Of a stretch of DNA of 64,000 bases, positions 50,536 to 58,939 are shown in pieces (the stretch's first letter is position 1; every line of letters starts with the position of its first letter). Origin of the DNA: Cytophaga aurantiaca DSM 3654 (GTDB taxonomy: Bacteria; Bacteroidota; Bacteroidia; Cytophagales; Cytophagaceae); assembly GCF_000379725.1 (NCBI RefSeq), contig NZ_KB903662.1:3144-67143 (forward strand), written 5' to 3'. The translations under genes and the position numbers were made by a program. The notes below the pieces were generated by a model. It saw only the letters and a list, made by a program, of their open reading frames with translations, ran no database searches and was not told the DNA's origin.

Positions 50536-52758
50536 TTAGAAGCTGAATCGGATTCCGGTCTGAAGCCCTAACATAAATTGAGTTTGTTTGAACGGCACTT
50601 GTTTGTCGAATACATTTGAGAAATAGTAGTAGACGATAGGTTCAGCAAATACAGAACAGGATCTGGAGAATTTATAATAACCGCCAACGGAAAAAGAACC
50701 ACCCAGAGATATATGCTTATCAGAATGGTGCCCAACGATGGAGCTATCCAATGCATTCAGATAGGTTACAGAACTGGTTTGATAGTTGATGAGCAAACTG
50801 GTTCGGGCAAGTAAGGAGAATTTGTCGGAAATGCTGTAGCCATAAGCAACATGAATAGGAATTGAAATGTTCTGGAATTTATCGGTGTGTTTTACTACCT
50901 GAGTTGAAATATTATTAATTACTGTGCTATCTGTTTTCACGTAATGAGTTGTGAAGATGTATTTGTGACTTGTTGAATCGTACGTGCTGTCACGTACATA
51001 ATTTCCTTGATAGCTCATGTAGCTTGAATCGATATGATTTTGCGTAATGGTCGACGGCTGACTTAAGCTGGAATATTGCAAGCCAATACCAACTTCTATT
51101 TTTTGCGTTAAGGCATAATTCATACGGAGACCGGTTGTAATGCCAAAACCTGTTCCTGCATTTTTATTGCGTTCTTTTATAGCGTTGTTTAATGAGGTTT
51201 CCGAAGTGTTTGGAGATAGATGCATATAACCTAGTACAGGTGTTGCGTATCCATCAAAGCTGCATCTGGAAAGGAAAAGAGATTTCTTTTTGCTTTCTTC
51301 AGTTGTTGTTGCATTTGTTGTTTTTGCTAAGTTTTCTGCTGTAAGAGAATCAATTTCTTTTGCCAGAATGGTTGAATCCATTTTTGCTATGGTCGTATTG
51401 GTTACAGTGTTTTTTGATTGTGCAAAGGCATTCGCATCATTAAGATCTGAATTCGTATTGGATGCATTTGTTAAGCCGGTTGTATTATTTGCAGAATCAA
51501 CAGATTCCTTTGCAGAAGCTGAGTTCTTTACTTTGCTGGATACTAAGGACTGTTCTATTGTAGAAGCAGTATTCGCTTGCGTTGCAAGGTTCGTATTTGA
51601 GAGTAGAGAACTTGCATCAGAAGCAGTGCTTATTGAATTTATTGCATTTAATGACACGATTGCATTCCGGATTTGAGAAGCATTCAAATTCGGAGCTTTA
51701 TCTGAAGTATTGTTATTGCCCGACTCTGTAGACTTCGCTGAAGCTGCATTTGTTATAGACGTATTCGATAACGAATTTTTAGTGTTTAATAAATTGTCAT
51801 CTTGAATAAGGGTAGACGTAAATTGTTTTATAGAGTCTGCATAAACAGAAGTACGTAAATTGCTCTGAGAAATAGTTGTATTGAGAGATTGTGTTTTTAA
51901 TAATTCACTGGTACTTTTTGTATTGTCGTAACTGCTAGTCGCTGCGCTGTTCGCTGTGTTAGAAGATGAATTATTTAATTGATCCGAAGATGAAACGACA
52001 GCAGAATTATCTGAAATTGAGTTGGCGTGTTTATCCGTTAAAGATAGGTCAGAATCTGCTGTTTGAGTAGATTGGACGTTAGATGATTTAGGTGAAGACG
52101 CGTTTCTTTCAGTTGATTTAGCATTTGTATTTGTTGAACCTGAAACAATCGTTTGTTTTTTTGTTAAATAAGTTGCTCCGGATGTATGACTTACTGCACC
52201 TGCTCTAGAAGCATTGCTATGAACATTCGATTCGGTCGGATCGTTTGCATGGAAATTCTTATCTGTTGCTTGCGTATTTTTGTTTTTTGAATATATAGCA
52301 GCAGTAGTTGAATTGTTTTGATCAATGTGCGAATCGGTGCTGCTATTTGTTTGTAAAAGAACAGGAGCAGAAGTGTTTTCTGTAGTGTTGAGCGAAGAAG
52401 TGTTTGTGCTGTGATCGGTTTCTTTGTTAGAAGAAGTCTCTGTCCCGTTTGTAGTATTGTCGGTTGAATGTGCAATGGGATTATTAATTACAGAAGAAGA
52501 AGAAGTTTCTGAGGCAACCGTTGTTTGATTGTTGTGCGTGTCTTTTGTAGTATATAAATATGTCGCAATAGCAATGGTGCTGATAACAAGTATTGAGAAC
52601 AGGAATGGATTTTTTAAGAAGGAACTTCCTCCTGCATTTCCGCCTTCTGAAGGGATATTCGATTCAATGGAAGCCCATAAATCAGAAGGGACCTGAACTT
52701 CGTGTCCTTCAAATTTATCTTTTATGACTTGATCCATACGATCTGTATTTTCTTTCAT
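50536..52758 (-). CDS. Putative anti-sigma factor with long linker and C-terminal outer-membrane barrel
   Basis: A 740-residue protein with an unusual layout. Residues 1-50 are polar and probably cytoplasmic (DQVIKDKFEGHEVQVPSDLW). One membrane helix spans about 51-69 (PFLFSILVISTIAIATYLY). About 415 residues (70-485) are extremely rich in Ser, Thr, Asn and Ala with no predicted fold. The last 250 residues look like an eight-strand outer-membrane barrel (GTGFGITTGLRMNYALTQKI, HVAYGYSISDKFSLLARTSL) and end GIRFSF with a terminal aromatic. Its start overlaps the end of the sigma gene by 4 bases, so it is coupled to it. The anti-sigma role is inferred. Confidence 0.75.
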   Translation of the reverse strand: MKENTDRMDQVIKDKFEGHEVQVPSDLWASIESNIPSEGGNAGGSSFLKNPFLFSILVISTIAIATYLYTTKDTHNNQTTVASETSSSSVINNPIAHSTDNTTNGTETSSNKETDHSTNTSSLNTTENTSAPVLLQTNSSTDSHIDQNNSTTAAIYSKNKNTQATDKNFHANDPTESNVHSNASRAGAVSHTSGATYLTKKQTIVSGSTNTNAKSTERNASSPKSSNVQSTQTADSDLSLTDKHANSISDNSAVVSSSDQLNNSSSNTANSAATSSYDNTKSTSELLKTQSLNTTISQSNLRTSVYADSIKQFTSTLIQDDNLLNTKNSLSNTSITNAASAKSTESGNNNTSDKAPNLNASQIRNAIVSLNAINSISTASDASSLLSNTNLATQANTASTIEQSLVSSKVKNSASAKESVDSANNTTGLTNASNTNSDLNDANAFAQSKNTVTNTTIAKMDSTILAKEIDSLTAENLAKTTNATTTEESKKKSLFLSRCSFDGYATPVLGYMHLSPNTSETSLNNAIKERNKNAGTGFGITTGLRMNYALTQKIEVGIGLQYSSLSQPSTITQNHIDSSYMSYQGNYVRDSTYDSTSHKYIFTTHYVKTDSTVINNISTQVVKHTDKFQNISIPIHVAYGYSISDKFSLLARTSLLINYQTSSVTYLNALDSSIVGHHSDKHISLGGSFSVGGYYKFSRSCSVFAEPIVYYYFSNVFDKQVPFKQTQFMLGLQTGIRFSF

Positions 52759-53297
52759 AATGTTATGATTCCTTTCTGGAGAAGTTTACTTTTTAATAAT
52801 CCTCTTCCTTTAGCCAGTTGTGATTTTGAAGTTCCCTCTGAAATCGACAACAGTTCACTTATCTCTTTGTGTGTATATCCTTCAATAACATACATGTTGA
52901 ATATCATACGGTAGCCATCGGGTAATGTTTGAATGACATCCAGCAATTCATCAGCAGACATTTTTGAAATGATATCAACAACATCATCGCTTTCTTCTTC
53001 GGTATAATAGAGGTCTGTCTGCGATTGCTTTACTTTATCTTTGTGGTAATGATTAATTGCTGTTGTTACTACAATTCGTTTTAACCAGCCTTCAAACGAA
53101 CCTTTGTATTCATAGGATTTAATGGAATTGAATATTTTTATGAATGCCTCCTGAAGAATGTCTTCAGCTTCAAACGTTGTAAATGAATACCGCATGGCAA
53201 TAGCTAGCAACCTCCCTGCATACTGTTTGTACAGGGATTCAAAGGATTGTCGGTTTCCTTTTTTACAGCCTTCTATTAACTCTTTTTCTATATTCAT
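52755..53297 (-). CDS. RNA polymerase ECF-type sigma-70 factor
   Basis: A 180-residue ECF sigma factor. Region 2 covers about 20-90 (YKQYAGRLLAIAMRYSFTTF, EDILQEAFIKIFNSIKSYEY, GWLKRIVVTTAINHYHKDK). Region 4 is near 120-170 (GYRMIFNMYVIEGYTHKEIS, then ELLSISEGTSKSQLAKGRGL). Its length is normal. The last 4 bases overlap the start of the barrel/linker protein, its presumed regulator. A terminator lies just upstream of its start, so it is not simply a continuation of the lipoprotein gene's transcript and probably has its own promoter or reads through. Confidence 0.94.
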   Translation of the reverse strand: MNIEKELIEGCKKGNRQSFESLYKQYAGRLLAIAMRYSFTTFEAEDILQEAFIKIFNSIKSYEYKGSFEGWLKRIVVTTAINHYHKDKVKQSQTDLYYTEEESDDVVDIISKMSADELLDVIQTLPDGYRMIFNMYVIEGYTHKEISELLSISEGTSKSQLAKGRGLLKSKLLQKGIITL

Positions 53298-53303
53298 TTA
53301 AAA

Positions 53304-53337
53304 AGTAACGGGAAAGTAAATTCATCACTTTCCCGTA
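53304..53337 (-). terminator. Intrinsic terminator of the lipoprotein gene
   Basis: ACGGGAAAGT and ACTTTCCCGT are perfect 10-base arms around a 9-base loop. On the minus strand a T-rich run (TACTTTTTAAA) follows. The sigma ATG comes just after it. Confidence 0.82.
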
Positions 53338-53347
53338 AAATATACCA

Positions 53348-54349
53348 CTAAATATCTATTTGTGAAAGATAGCTTTCAATTTGTGATTCCTCTATTTCAA
53401 CAAAATCGAGATCTTCAATATTTAGATTCGAACCGCAATGCATAACATGATGCTTCAAGGCTATATAATATTTTCCATCATGATAATTAAGGGCTGCAAT
53501 ATTCAGGCTCATATTGTTTGGAATGGAGTTGCAAAAGAAATCCAGATTTGTAGAGTTGATGTAAAAGTTCCCGACAGAATTTGTTGCCGGGATAGTATAA
53601 TACACTTTTGTATAGGTTGTCTTGTATATGGTGTCGCATCGTATCGTTAACCTGCATACATCCGGATAGGATGCAAAATAATCACAATTAATCCATCCGA
53701 ATTTTGTGCATTTGATTACATATTGATTTACGTTATTTATAATTGCCCAATCCAGATTTTGATAATAAGCAGAGGTATCCCATCTGTTTCGTGTAGAGTC
53801 AGCCGGTATAGTAACATTGCTGTTTACCGTATCAGCTTGTACAGGCTTCCACACAACAGTGCCTAACGAATCTCTTCCTGTAAATACATTCATAGAATCG
53901 GTAGTGCCTCTGGGAGCTGCAACGGATATGAAAAAACTGGCATTATTTGCTAATGATAATGGAGCGCCGTTTTGTGAAGCTGCTACATAAAACTCTCCTC
54001 CGGAAGTTAAGATCTTTCCGTTAGAAATTGTAGGCGCATTGTTTACGATCATCTCAGATAGTTTCGTTACTTCTTTTAATTCCACTGTCACATTTCCTGT
54101 TACACGTGCGCCTGATGCTGTACGCAGCGTGCCTGCTCCAATCATTACTTTAGTACCTTTCTTTCCGGTAATAACAGTACTTTGACTGGCATCGAATGTG
54201 AATTTTTGAGTCTTGATTCGTTGATTTGAAAAGTAATTAGTAAAAGAATTGTCTGATGGCTCAACACTTTCCGGTTTTTTTGTGCAGGCATTTATAGAGA
54301 GTAAAATTCCCAAGGGAAAAATCAGGGAGTACAAGAATCTTTTTTTCAT
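53348..54349 (-). CDS. Lipoprotein with ZU5-like domain
   Basis: A 333-residue lipoprotein (signal ending LSINAC, cysteine 22). The mature region has the ZU5-like pattern of Bacteroidota surface proteins: TVITGKKGTKVMIGAGTLRT, ASGARVTGNVTVELKEVTKL, then SEMIVNNAPTISNGKILTSG. The second half has six or more cysteines (VIKCTKFGWINCDYF, DVCRLTIRCDTIY, CNSIPNN, HVMHCGSN) that may pair as disulfides. Function is unknown; it may be a surface adhesion or stress protein. It lies 50 bases upstream of the sigma gene with a terminator between. Confidence 0.78.
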   Translation of the reverse strand: MKKRFLYSLIFPLGILLSINACTKKPESVEPSDNSFTNYFSNQRIKTQKFTFDASQSTVITGKKGTKVMIGAGTLRTASGARVTGNVTVELKEVTKLSEMIVNNAPTISNGKILTSGGEFYVAASQNGAPLSLANNASFFISVAAPRGTTDSMNVFTGRDSLGTVVWKPVQADTVNSNVTIPADSTRNRWDTSAYYQNLDWAIINNVNQYVIKCTKFGWINCDYFASYPDVCRLTIRCDTIYKTTYTKVYYTIPATNSVGNFYINSTNLDFFCNSIPNNMSLNIAALNYHDGKYYIALKHHVMHCGSNLNIEDLDFVEIEESQIESYLSQIDI

Positions 54350-54432
54350 ATCAATAAATTGTTTTGTTATGATTAGAAGACAGGTATATATGAAATAGGG
54401 TTGCCTCAGATAAATAAGTTTCTGGTAGCAAC

Positions 54433-54663
54433 TTATTTATCGTCAAAGTTTGAGATTTTATTTGGGTATTTTGATTTGTATACTGAAAAGGCATAATATA
54501 AGGTGGTGGTTAATAGTATTATAACTCCAATTGGCATAAAGATTCGATTTTCAGATTTAGGGTAGTATGGAGTAGACCGGTATTTGGTCAAAAGGGTTGC
54601 CTGGGAGTTGAAAAAAATAAAAAATAATTTAAGATCGCTTGAAAAAGAAAAATCCCTGTTCAT
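54433..54663 (-). CDS. Doubtful small membrane protein
   Basis: A 76-codon open frame with one hydrophobic segment (FMPIGVIILLTTTLYYAFSV) and a charged tail (KSKYPNKISNFDDK), which does look protein-like. Against it, its ATG lies in the loop of the cysN terminator, and no ribosome site is seen. A shorter product from the internal ATG before PIGVIILL is possible. It may be a remnant. Nothing is known of its function. Confidence 0.3.
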   Translation of the reverse strand: MNRDFSFSSDLKLFFIFFNSQATLLTKYRSTPYYPKSENRIFMPIGVIILLTTTLYYAFSVYKSKYPNKISNFDDK

Positions 54664-54686
54664 ATGAATTGAACAGGGATTTTATA
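54648..54686 (-). terminator. Intrinsic terminator of cysN
   Basis: AAATCCCTGTTC and GAACAGGGATTT are perfect 12-base arms around a 9-base loop. On the minus strand a T-rich tail (TTTCTTTTTC) follows. It lies 20-55 bases after the cysN stop and ends the cysC-cysD-cysN transcript. Confidence 0.9.
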
Positions 54687-54703
54687 TTAAGTATCGTAAC
54701 GAC

Positions 54704-55990
54704 TTATAAGATCATACCTGCACCTACTGTTTCGTTGGTAAACTCATCTACCAAAATAACACTGCCTGTAATACGGTTCTTATTGTAGCTATCGTAGAAC
54801 AACGGACTTGTTGTACGGATCAATACGCGTCCGATATCATTCAAGCCAATTGTTTTATCATCTTCAATTTTATGAAGCGTGTTGATGTTCATTTTATAGC
54901 GAACTTCTTTAATTACACAACGCGCGTCTTTTGTAGTATGCTTAATACCGTACTTTCCGCCTGGTGTCATTTTCTTGTCGTTCAGCCAGCAAAGCATCAA
55001 TTCAATATCCTGACCAACTTCCGGCTGATTGTTTGGTTTAACAATCATATCGCCGCGGCTGATATCGATGTTGTCTTCTAAGGTCATTGTAACAGACATA
55101 GGAGGGAAGGCTTCTTCAAGCTGCTCATCCATTGTCTCAACCGTTTTGATTTTTGTTGTTAACCCGGAAGGTAAGTGCATTACTTCATCGCCTGGTTTAA
55201 ATACACCACCTTCAATTCTTCCTGAAAAACCTCTGAAGTCATGAAACTCGTCAGACTGCGGACGAATTACATACTGCACCGGGAAACGGGAATCGATCAT
55301 GTTCAGATCAGAAGCAATGTTCACTGTTTCCAATGTGTACATCAACGTTCCGCCTTGGTACCAAGGGGTATTTGTAGAAGGTTCAACCACGTTATCGCCC
55401 ATCAATGCAGAGATTGGAATAAAACGAATATCCGGGATCGATAATTTAGAAGCGAAGTTTGTATAGTCTTCACGAATCTTATTGAATTTCTCTTCGCTGA
55501 AATCAACTAAGTCCATTTTATTTACACAAACAACAACGTGTTTGATCTGTAATAAAGAAGCAATGAATGAGTGACGGCAAGTCTGCTCGATCACACCGTG
55601 ACGTGCATCGATCAAAATGATTGCTAAGTTGGCAGTAGATGCACCCGTAACCATGTTACGCGTGTATTGTACGTGACCAGGAGTATCGGCAACAATGAAT
55701 TTACGTTTTGGTGTAGCGAAGTAACGGTATGCAACATCAATCGTGATGCCTTGTTCACGTTCTGCTCTTAAACCATCTGTCAATAACGAAAGGTCAACAT
55801 AGCCTTTACCTTTACGTGTACTGATTTCTTCGATCTGTTCCATCTGATCTTCAAAGATTGCCTTTGAGTCATATAACAAACGGCCGATCAATGTACTCTT
55901 ACCATCATCCACACTACCGGCAGTAGTGAAGCGAAGTAAGTCCATGTTTAAATAACTTTCGTTTGTGATGGGTTCTGTAGTCTGATGCAT
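54704..55990 (-). CDS. cysN: Sulfate adenylyltransferase subunit 1 (GTPase)
   Basis: CysN hydrolyses GTP to drive adenylylsulfate (APS) formation by CysD. The 428-residue protein is an EF-Tu-type GTPase: G1 AGSVDDGKSTLIGRLLYD near residue 15, the DTPGHVQYTRNMVTGAST segment near 97, and NKMDLVD near 152. Beta-barrel domains 2 and 3 follow. There is no fused APS kinase; that is the separate cysC. The gene order cysC-cysD-cysN on the minus strand forms one operon ending in an intrinsic terminator. Confidence 0.97.
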   Translation of the reverse strand: MHQTTEPITNESYLNMDLLRFTTAGSVDDGKSTLIGRLLYDSKAIFEDQMEQIEEISTRKGKGYVDLSLLTDGLRAEREQGITIDVAYRYFATPKRKFIVADTPGHVQYTRNMVTGASTANLAIILIDARHGVIEQTCRHSFIASLLQIKHVVVCVNKMDLVDFSEEKFNKIREDYTNFASKLSIPDIRFIPISALMGDNVVEPSTNTPWYQGGTLMYTLETVNIASDLNMIDSRFPVQYVIRPQSDEFHDFRGFSGRIEGGVFKPGDEVMHLPSGLTTKIKTVETMDEQLEEAFPPMSVTMTLEDNIDISRGDMIVKPNNQPEVGQDIELMLCWLNDKKMTPGGKYGIKHTTKDARCVIKEVRYKMNINTLHKIEDDKTIGLNDIGRVLIRTTSPLFYDSYNKNRITGSVILVDEFTNETVGAGMIL

Positions 55991-56020
55991 AATATATCTT
56001 AAATGCGCTAAGCGCTTAAA

Positions 56021-56926
56021 TTAAAAGTATCCTTGTTTTTTACGGTCTTCCATAGCAGCTTCTGAACGTTTGTCGTCAGCTCTTGTGCCACGTTCGGTCT
56101 GACGTGCTGAAGCAACTTCCTGAATTACTTCTTCCAACGTTGCAGCGTCTGATTCTACAGCACCTGTACACGTCATGTCACCTACAGTACGGAAACGTAC
56201 CTGCATGTTTTCAACGCTTTCCCCTTTCAATAAAGTAACAAACGGAGAGTTGAATAACAAGGTACCACCGCGGTTGATGATATCTCTTTTGTGTGTGAAG
56301 TAAATGCTTGGTATGTCTAATTTCTCAGAATAAATATATTGCCATACATCCATCTCAGTCCAGTTGCTCAATGGGAAAATTCTAAAGTTTTCACCTGGAT
56401 GTTTTTTTCCATTGTATAAGTTCCACAATTCCGGACGTTGGTTTTTAGGATCCCACTGACCGAATTCATCTCTGTGAGAGAAGAAACGTTCTTTCGCACG
56501 TGCTTTCTCTTCATCACGACGCGCACCACCGAAGCATGCATCAAACTTAAACTCTTCAATGGTATCAAGAAGTGTAATTGTCTGCAAACCGTTACGGCTC
56601 GGGTTTGGTCCTTTTTCTTCTACTGCACGACCCTGATCAATTGAATCCTGAACGTAACGAACGATCAATGTTGCACCGATCTCACGAACCATTTTATCTC
56701 TGAATTCAATTGTCTCTACAAAGTTGTGACCCGTGTCAACGTGAACTAGAGGAAAAGGAATCTTTGCTGGAAAGAAAGCCTTTTGTGCCAAACGTACCAT
56801 TACAATTGAATCTTTACCGCCTGAGAACAAAAGTGCCGGACGCTCAAACTGAGCAGCAACTTCGCGCATCATAAAGATCGCTTCAGATTCAAGTTGTTTT
56901 AAATGGGATAGTGTATATGAATTCAT
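56021..56926 (-). CDS. cysD: Sulfate adenylyltransferase subunit 2
   Basis: CysD is the ATP pyrophosphatase subunit that forms adenylylsulfate from sulfate and ATP. The 301-residue protein has the PP-motif PALLFSGGKDSIVMVRLAQK near residue 31, then FPLVHVDTGHNFVETIEFRD. RREEKARAKERFFSHRDEFG-like sequence (ARRDEEKARAKERFFSHRDE) and NWTEMDVWQYIYSEKLDIP follow. The C-terminus ends EAAMEDRKKQGYF, conserved in CysD. It is 30 bases upstream of cysN and 21 bases downstream of cysC. Confidence 0.97.
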   Translation of the reverse strand: MNSYTLSHLKQLESEAIFMMREVAAQFERPALLFSGGKDSIVMVRLAQKAFFPAKIPFPLVHVDTGHNFVETIEFRDKMVREIGATLIVRYVQDSIDQGRAVEEKGPNPSRNGLQTITLLDTIEEFKFDACFGGARRDEEKARAKERFFSHRDEFGQWDPKNQRPELWNLYNGKKHPGENFRIFPLSNWTEMDVWQYIYSEKLDIPSIYFTHKRDIINRGGTLLFNSPFVTLLKGESVENMQVRFRTVGDMTCTGAVESDAATLEEVIQEVASARQTERGTRADDKRSEAAMEDRKKQGYF

Positions 56927-56947
56927 AATCTATTGGAATACTAAATA

Positions 56948-57541
56948 TTAGTAGGTTATTTTAGGAAGGATGGCAGTTAAGATCTGTTGCAAACAATCTT
57001 CTAAGCTATGTAAGTCGGTGCGCACTTCTAGAGACGGCGCCTTTGGATGTTCAAACGGAGAATCAATACCTGTGAAGTTTTTAATTTCTCCGGCACGTGC
57101 TTTTTTGTATAAGCCTTTCACGTCGCGTTGTTCGCAAACTTCGATCGGAGTATTTACAAACAGTTCGAAGTAATCGTTGTCGCCAATGATGTTCTTAGAC
57201 ATCGAACGAATCTCTTCTGTTGGACTGATCAACGAGCATATGGTGATGATGCCGCAGGTTGCAAATAATTTAGACGTTTCAGCAGCGCGTCGGATATTTT
57301 CTGTACGGTCTGCTTCTGAAAAACCTAAGTTGTTGTTGATACCTGTACGAAGATTATCGCCATCAAGCAATGTGGTTAAGAAGCCACGGTCATGCAGATC
57401 TCTTTCCAACGCTTTTGCAAGCGTGCTTTTACCTGAACCGGATAAACCAACCATCCAGATTACAATGGAATGTTGTTTTAACTGCGCTTCTTTATCCTCA
57501 CGTTGAAGGATTTTATCGAATATAGGATGTATGTGATTCAC
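56948..57541 (-). CDS. cysC: Adenylylsulfate kinase
   Basis: CysC phosphorylates APS to 3'-phosphoadenylylsulfate (PAPS). The 197-residue protein has the P-loop WMVGLSGSGKSTLAKALERD near residue 30, then LLDGDNLRTGINNNLGFSEA near 58 and DRTENIRRAAETSKLFATCG. FELFVNTPIEVCEQRDVKGL and the GIDSPFEHPKAPSLEVRTD lid follow. It is the first gene of the cysC-cysD-cysN operon. A candidate -7 box lies upstream. The cysQ gene, which removes the PAP by-product, is divergent. Confidence 0.97.
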   Translation of the reverse strand: MNHIHPIFDKILQREDKEAQLKQHSIVIWMVGLSGSGKSTLAKALERDLHDRGFLTTLLDGDNLRTGINNNLGFSEADRTENIRRAAETSKLFATCGIITICSLISPTEEIRSMSKNIIGDNDYFELFVNTPIEVCEQRDVKGLYKKARAGEIKNFTGIDSPFEHPKAPSLEVRTDLHSLEDCLQQILTAILPKITY

Positions 57542-57563
57542 AAGCTATTATTAAAACTGACTT

Positions 57564-57571
57564 CAAAAATA
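57564..57571 (-). promoter_or_regulatory. Candidate -7 box upstream of cysC
   Basis: On the minus strand TATTTTTG matches TAnnTTTG. No TTG is seen at the usual distance upstream (CTG is 24 bases away). The predicted start near 57557 would leave a leader of about 16 bases. Confidence 0.4.
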
Positions 57572-57774
57572 CGCTTTTTTGGCTATATCTCATACAGTTG
57601 AGGCAATTAATGAGTCAATAAAAAGCACGCTTGCGGAAGAATAAAATCAATGACAGAGAGGATAATCCTGTGAGATACAGTACTTGCCAATCATATGTTG
57701 GAGTATGCCGAGTTTTTCAAAAGATTCTAAGGTACTTTTCTTAAATTGCAGAATTAGAATTAAAAACACATTTG

Positions 57775-58539
57775 ATGAATAATTTACTTGAGAATGCAAT
57801 AATTGCAAGTATGGTAGCGGGAAAAGCAATCATGGAAGTGTATGCAATACCGGATTTTTCTGAATTGATTGAAATAAAAGATGATAAGTCGCCTTTAACG
57901 GTTGCCGATAAAAATGCGCATCAAGTAATTTATACCTTGTTGAAAGGAGAATTTCCTGAAATACCGATGATCTCTGAAGAAGGAAAAGGTACTCCATACG
58001 AAGAACGAAAAAACTGGAAAAGATACTGGCTGGTTGATCCATTGGATGGTACAAAAGAATTCATCAAACGAAATGGTGAATTTACGGTAAACATTGCATT
58101 GATCGAAAATAACCGTCCGGTTATGGGCGTAGTATACATACCGGTTACAGATACCTTATATGCAGGTGTTGTAGGACAAGGAGCATTTAAAATTGAAGCA
58201 GGAATTGAGACACCGATCACGGTTCGTAAGGCGCCAACAGAAGGACGTACGGCTGTGGGCAGTCGTTCTCATAGCACAGATGATGAAGCGAAGTTATTAG
58301 CAGATTATAAAGTAACAGATTTTATTACAACCGGAAGTTCTATCAAATTCTGTTTGGTTGCAGAGGGTACTGCGGATCTGTATTACCGTGGCGGACCTAC
58401 GATGGAATGGGATACTGCAGCCGGACAAGCTGTATTGGAAGCCGCTGGCGGAACGTTGACAAAGCCTGATGGTTCAACGTTCTTATACAATAAAGAGAAT
58501 CTATTGAACAGCGGATTTCTTTGTAAGGGGGAAATTTAA
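57775..58539 (+). CDS. cysQ: 3'(2'),5'-bisphosphate nucleotidase
   Basis: It removes 3'-phosphate from PAP (and PAPS), recycling the by-product of sulfation. The 254-residue protein belongs to the inositol monophosphatase fold: the first metal site MISEEGKGTPYEERKNW near residue 65, WLVDPLDGTKEFIKRNGEFT near 85, and GGPTMEWDTAAGQAVLEAAG near 205 with the WD motif. The ATG at 57775 is preferred; a TTG directly precedes it. It diverges from the sulfate activation operon, which makes PAPS, so the two sides form a functional unit. Confidence 0.95.
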   Translation: MNNLLENAIIASMVAGKAIMEVYAIPDFSELIEIKDDKSPLTVADKNAHQVIYTLLKGEFPEIPMISEEGKGTPYEERKNWKRYWLVDPLDGTKEFIKRNGEFTVNIALIENNRPVMGVVYIPVTDTLYAGVVGQGAFKIEAGIETPITVRKAPTEGRTAVGSRSHSTDDEAKLLADYKVTDFITTGSSIKFCLVAEGTADLYYRGGPTMEWDTAAGQAVLEAAGGTLTKPDGSTFLYNKENLLNSGFLCKGEI

Positions 58540-58547
58540 ATAAAAAT

Positions 58548-58645
58548 AACCGCAAAGGTCGCAAAGTATTTTCGCAAAGAACGCAAAGTTTTTAAATGGC
58601 GACGTCTTTGCGGCCTTTGCGTTTATCTTAGCGTTCTTTGCGGTT
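58548..58645. repeat. GCAAAG/CTTTGC inverted repeat, copy 2
   Basis: AACCGCAAAGGTCGCAAAG and later CTTTGCGGCCTTTGCG and CTTTGCGGTT form an inverted structure of about 98 bp between cysQ and the HTH gene. The words match the repeat at 42935-42972. Confidence 0.65.
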
Positions 58646-58666
58646 AAAAATAATTCAACGGTGCCC

Positions 58667-58915
58667 ATGGATACTCTTAAGAAACAACGTCAGCAACTTG
58701 CAAAAGCGATAATCGAACTTCATGAATTGTACATCAGTACAGGTGAAGAAAAAAAGCCTATGACCATATCTCTCCCTGATTTGGCCGGGATGGCAGGTTT
58801 GGATCGGGATGTTACAGAAAATATTCTTATTTTATTCATTGGAGAAAAGTTGATCCATGTTGAGAACAGTGCAATTTTAATTGTAGATAAAAAAGCATTG
58901 AAAAAAATAGCGTAG
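58667..58915 (+). CDS. Stand-alone Crp/Fnr-type winged-helix protein
   Basis: An 82-residue protein. The C-terminal two thirds matches the DNA-binding half of Crp/Fnr regulators: MTISLPDLAGMAGLDRDVTE and NILILFIGEKLIHVENSAIL, ending IVDKKALKKIA. The usual nucleotide-binding domain is absent, and the N-terminal 30 residues form a helix with lysine and glutamate. It could be a shortened regulator or a small DNA-binding protein. I use the ATG at 58667; a GTG two codons upstream is possible. mnmD follows 24 bases later. Confidence 0.7.
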   Translation: MDTLKKQRQQLAKAIIELHELYISTGEEKKPMTISLPDLAGMAGLDRDVTENILILFIGEKLIHVENSAILIVDKKALKKIA

Positions 58916-58939
58916 AAACAGAGTTAATTCTCATTGATT

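Noticed and set aside
51290-51676. 128-codon open frame antisense to the Ser/Thr/Asn-rich linker
   Set aside because: It arises from the repetitive codon use of the linker (complements of Ser/Asn/Thr/Ala codons give Val/Phe/Ala/Ser). No independent evidence for a gene.
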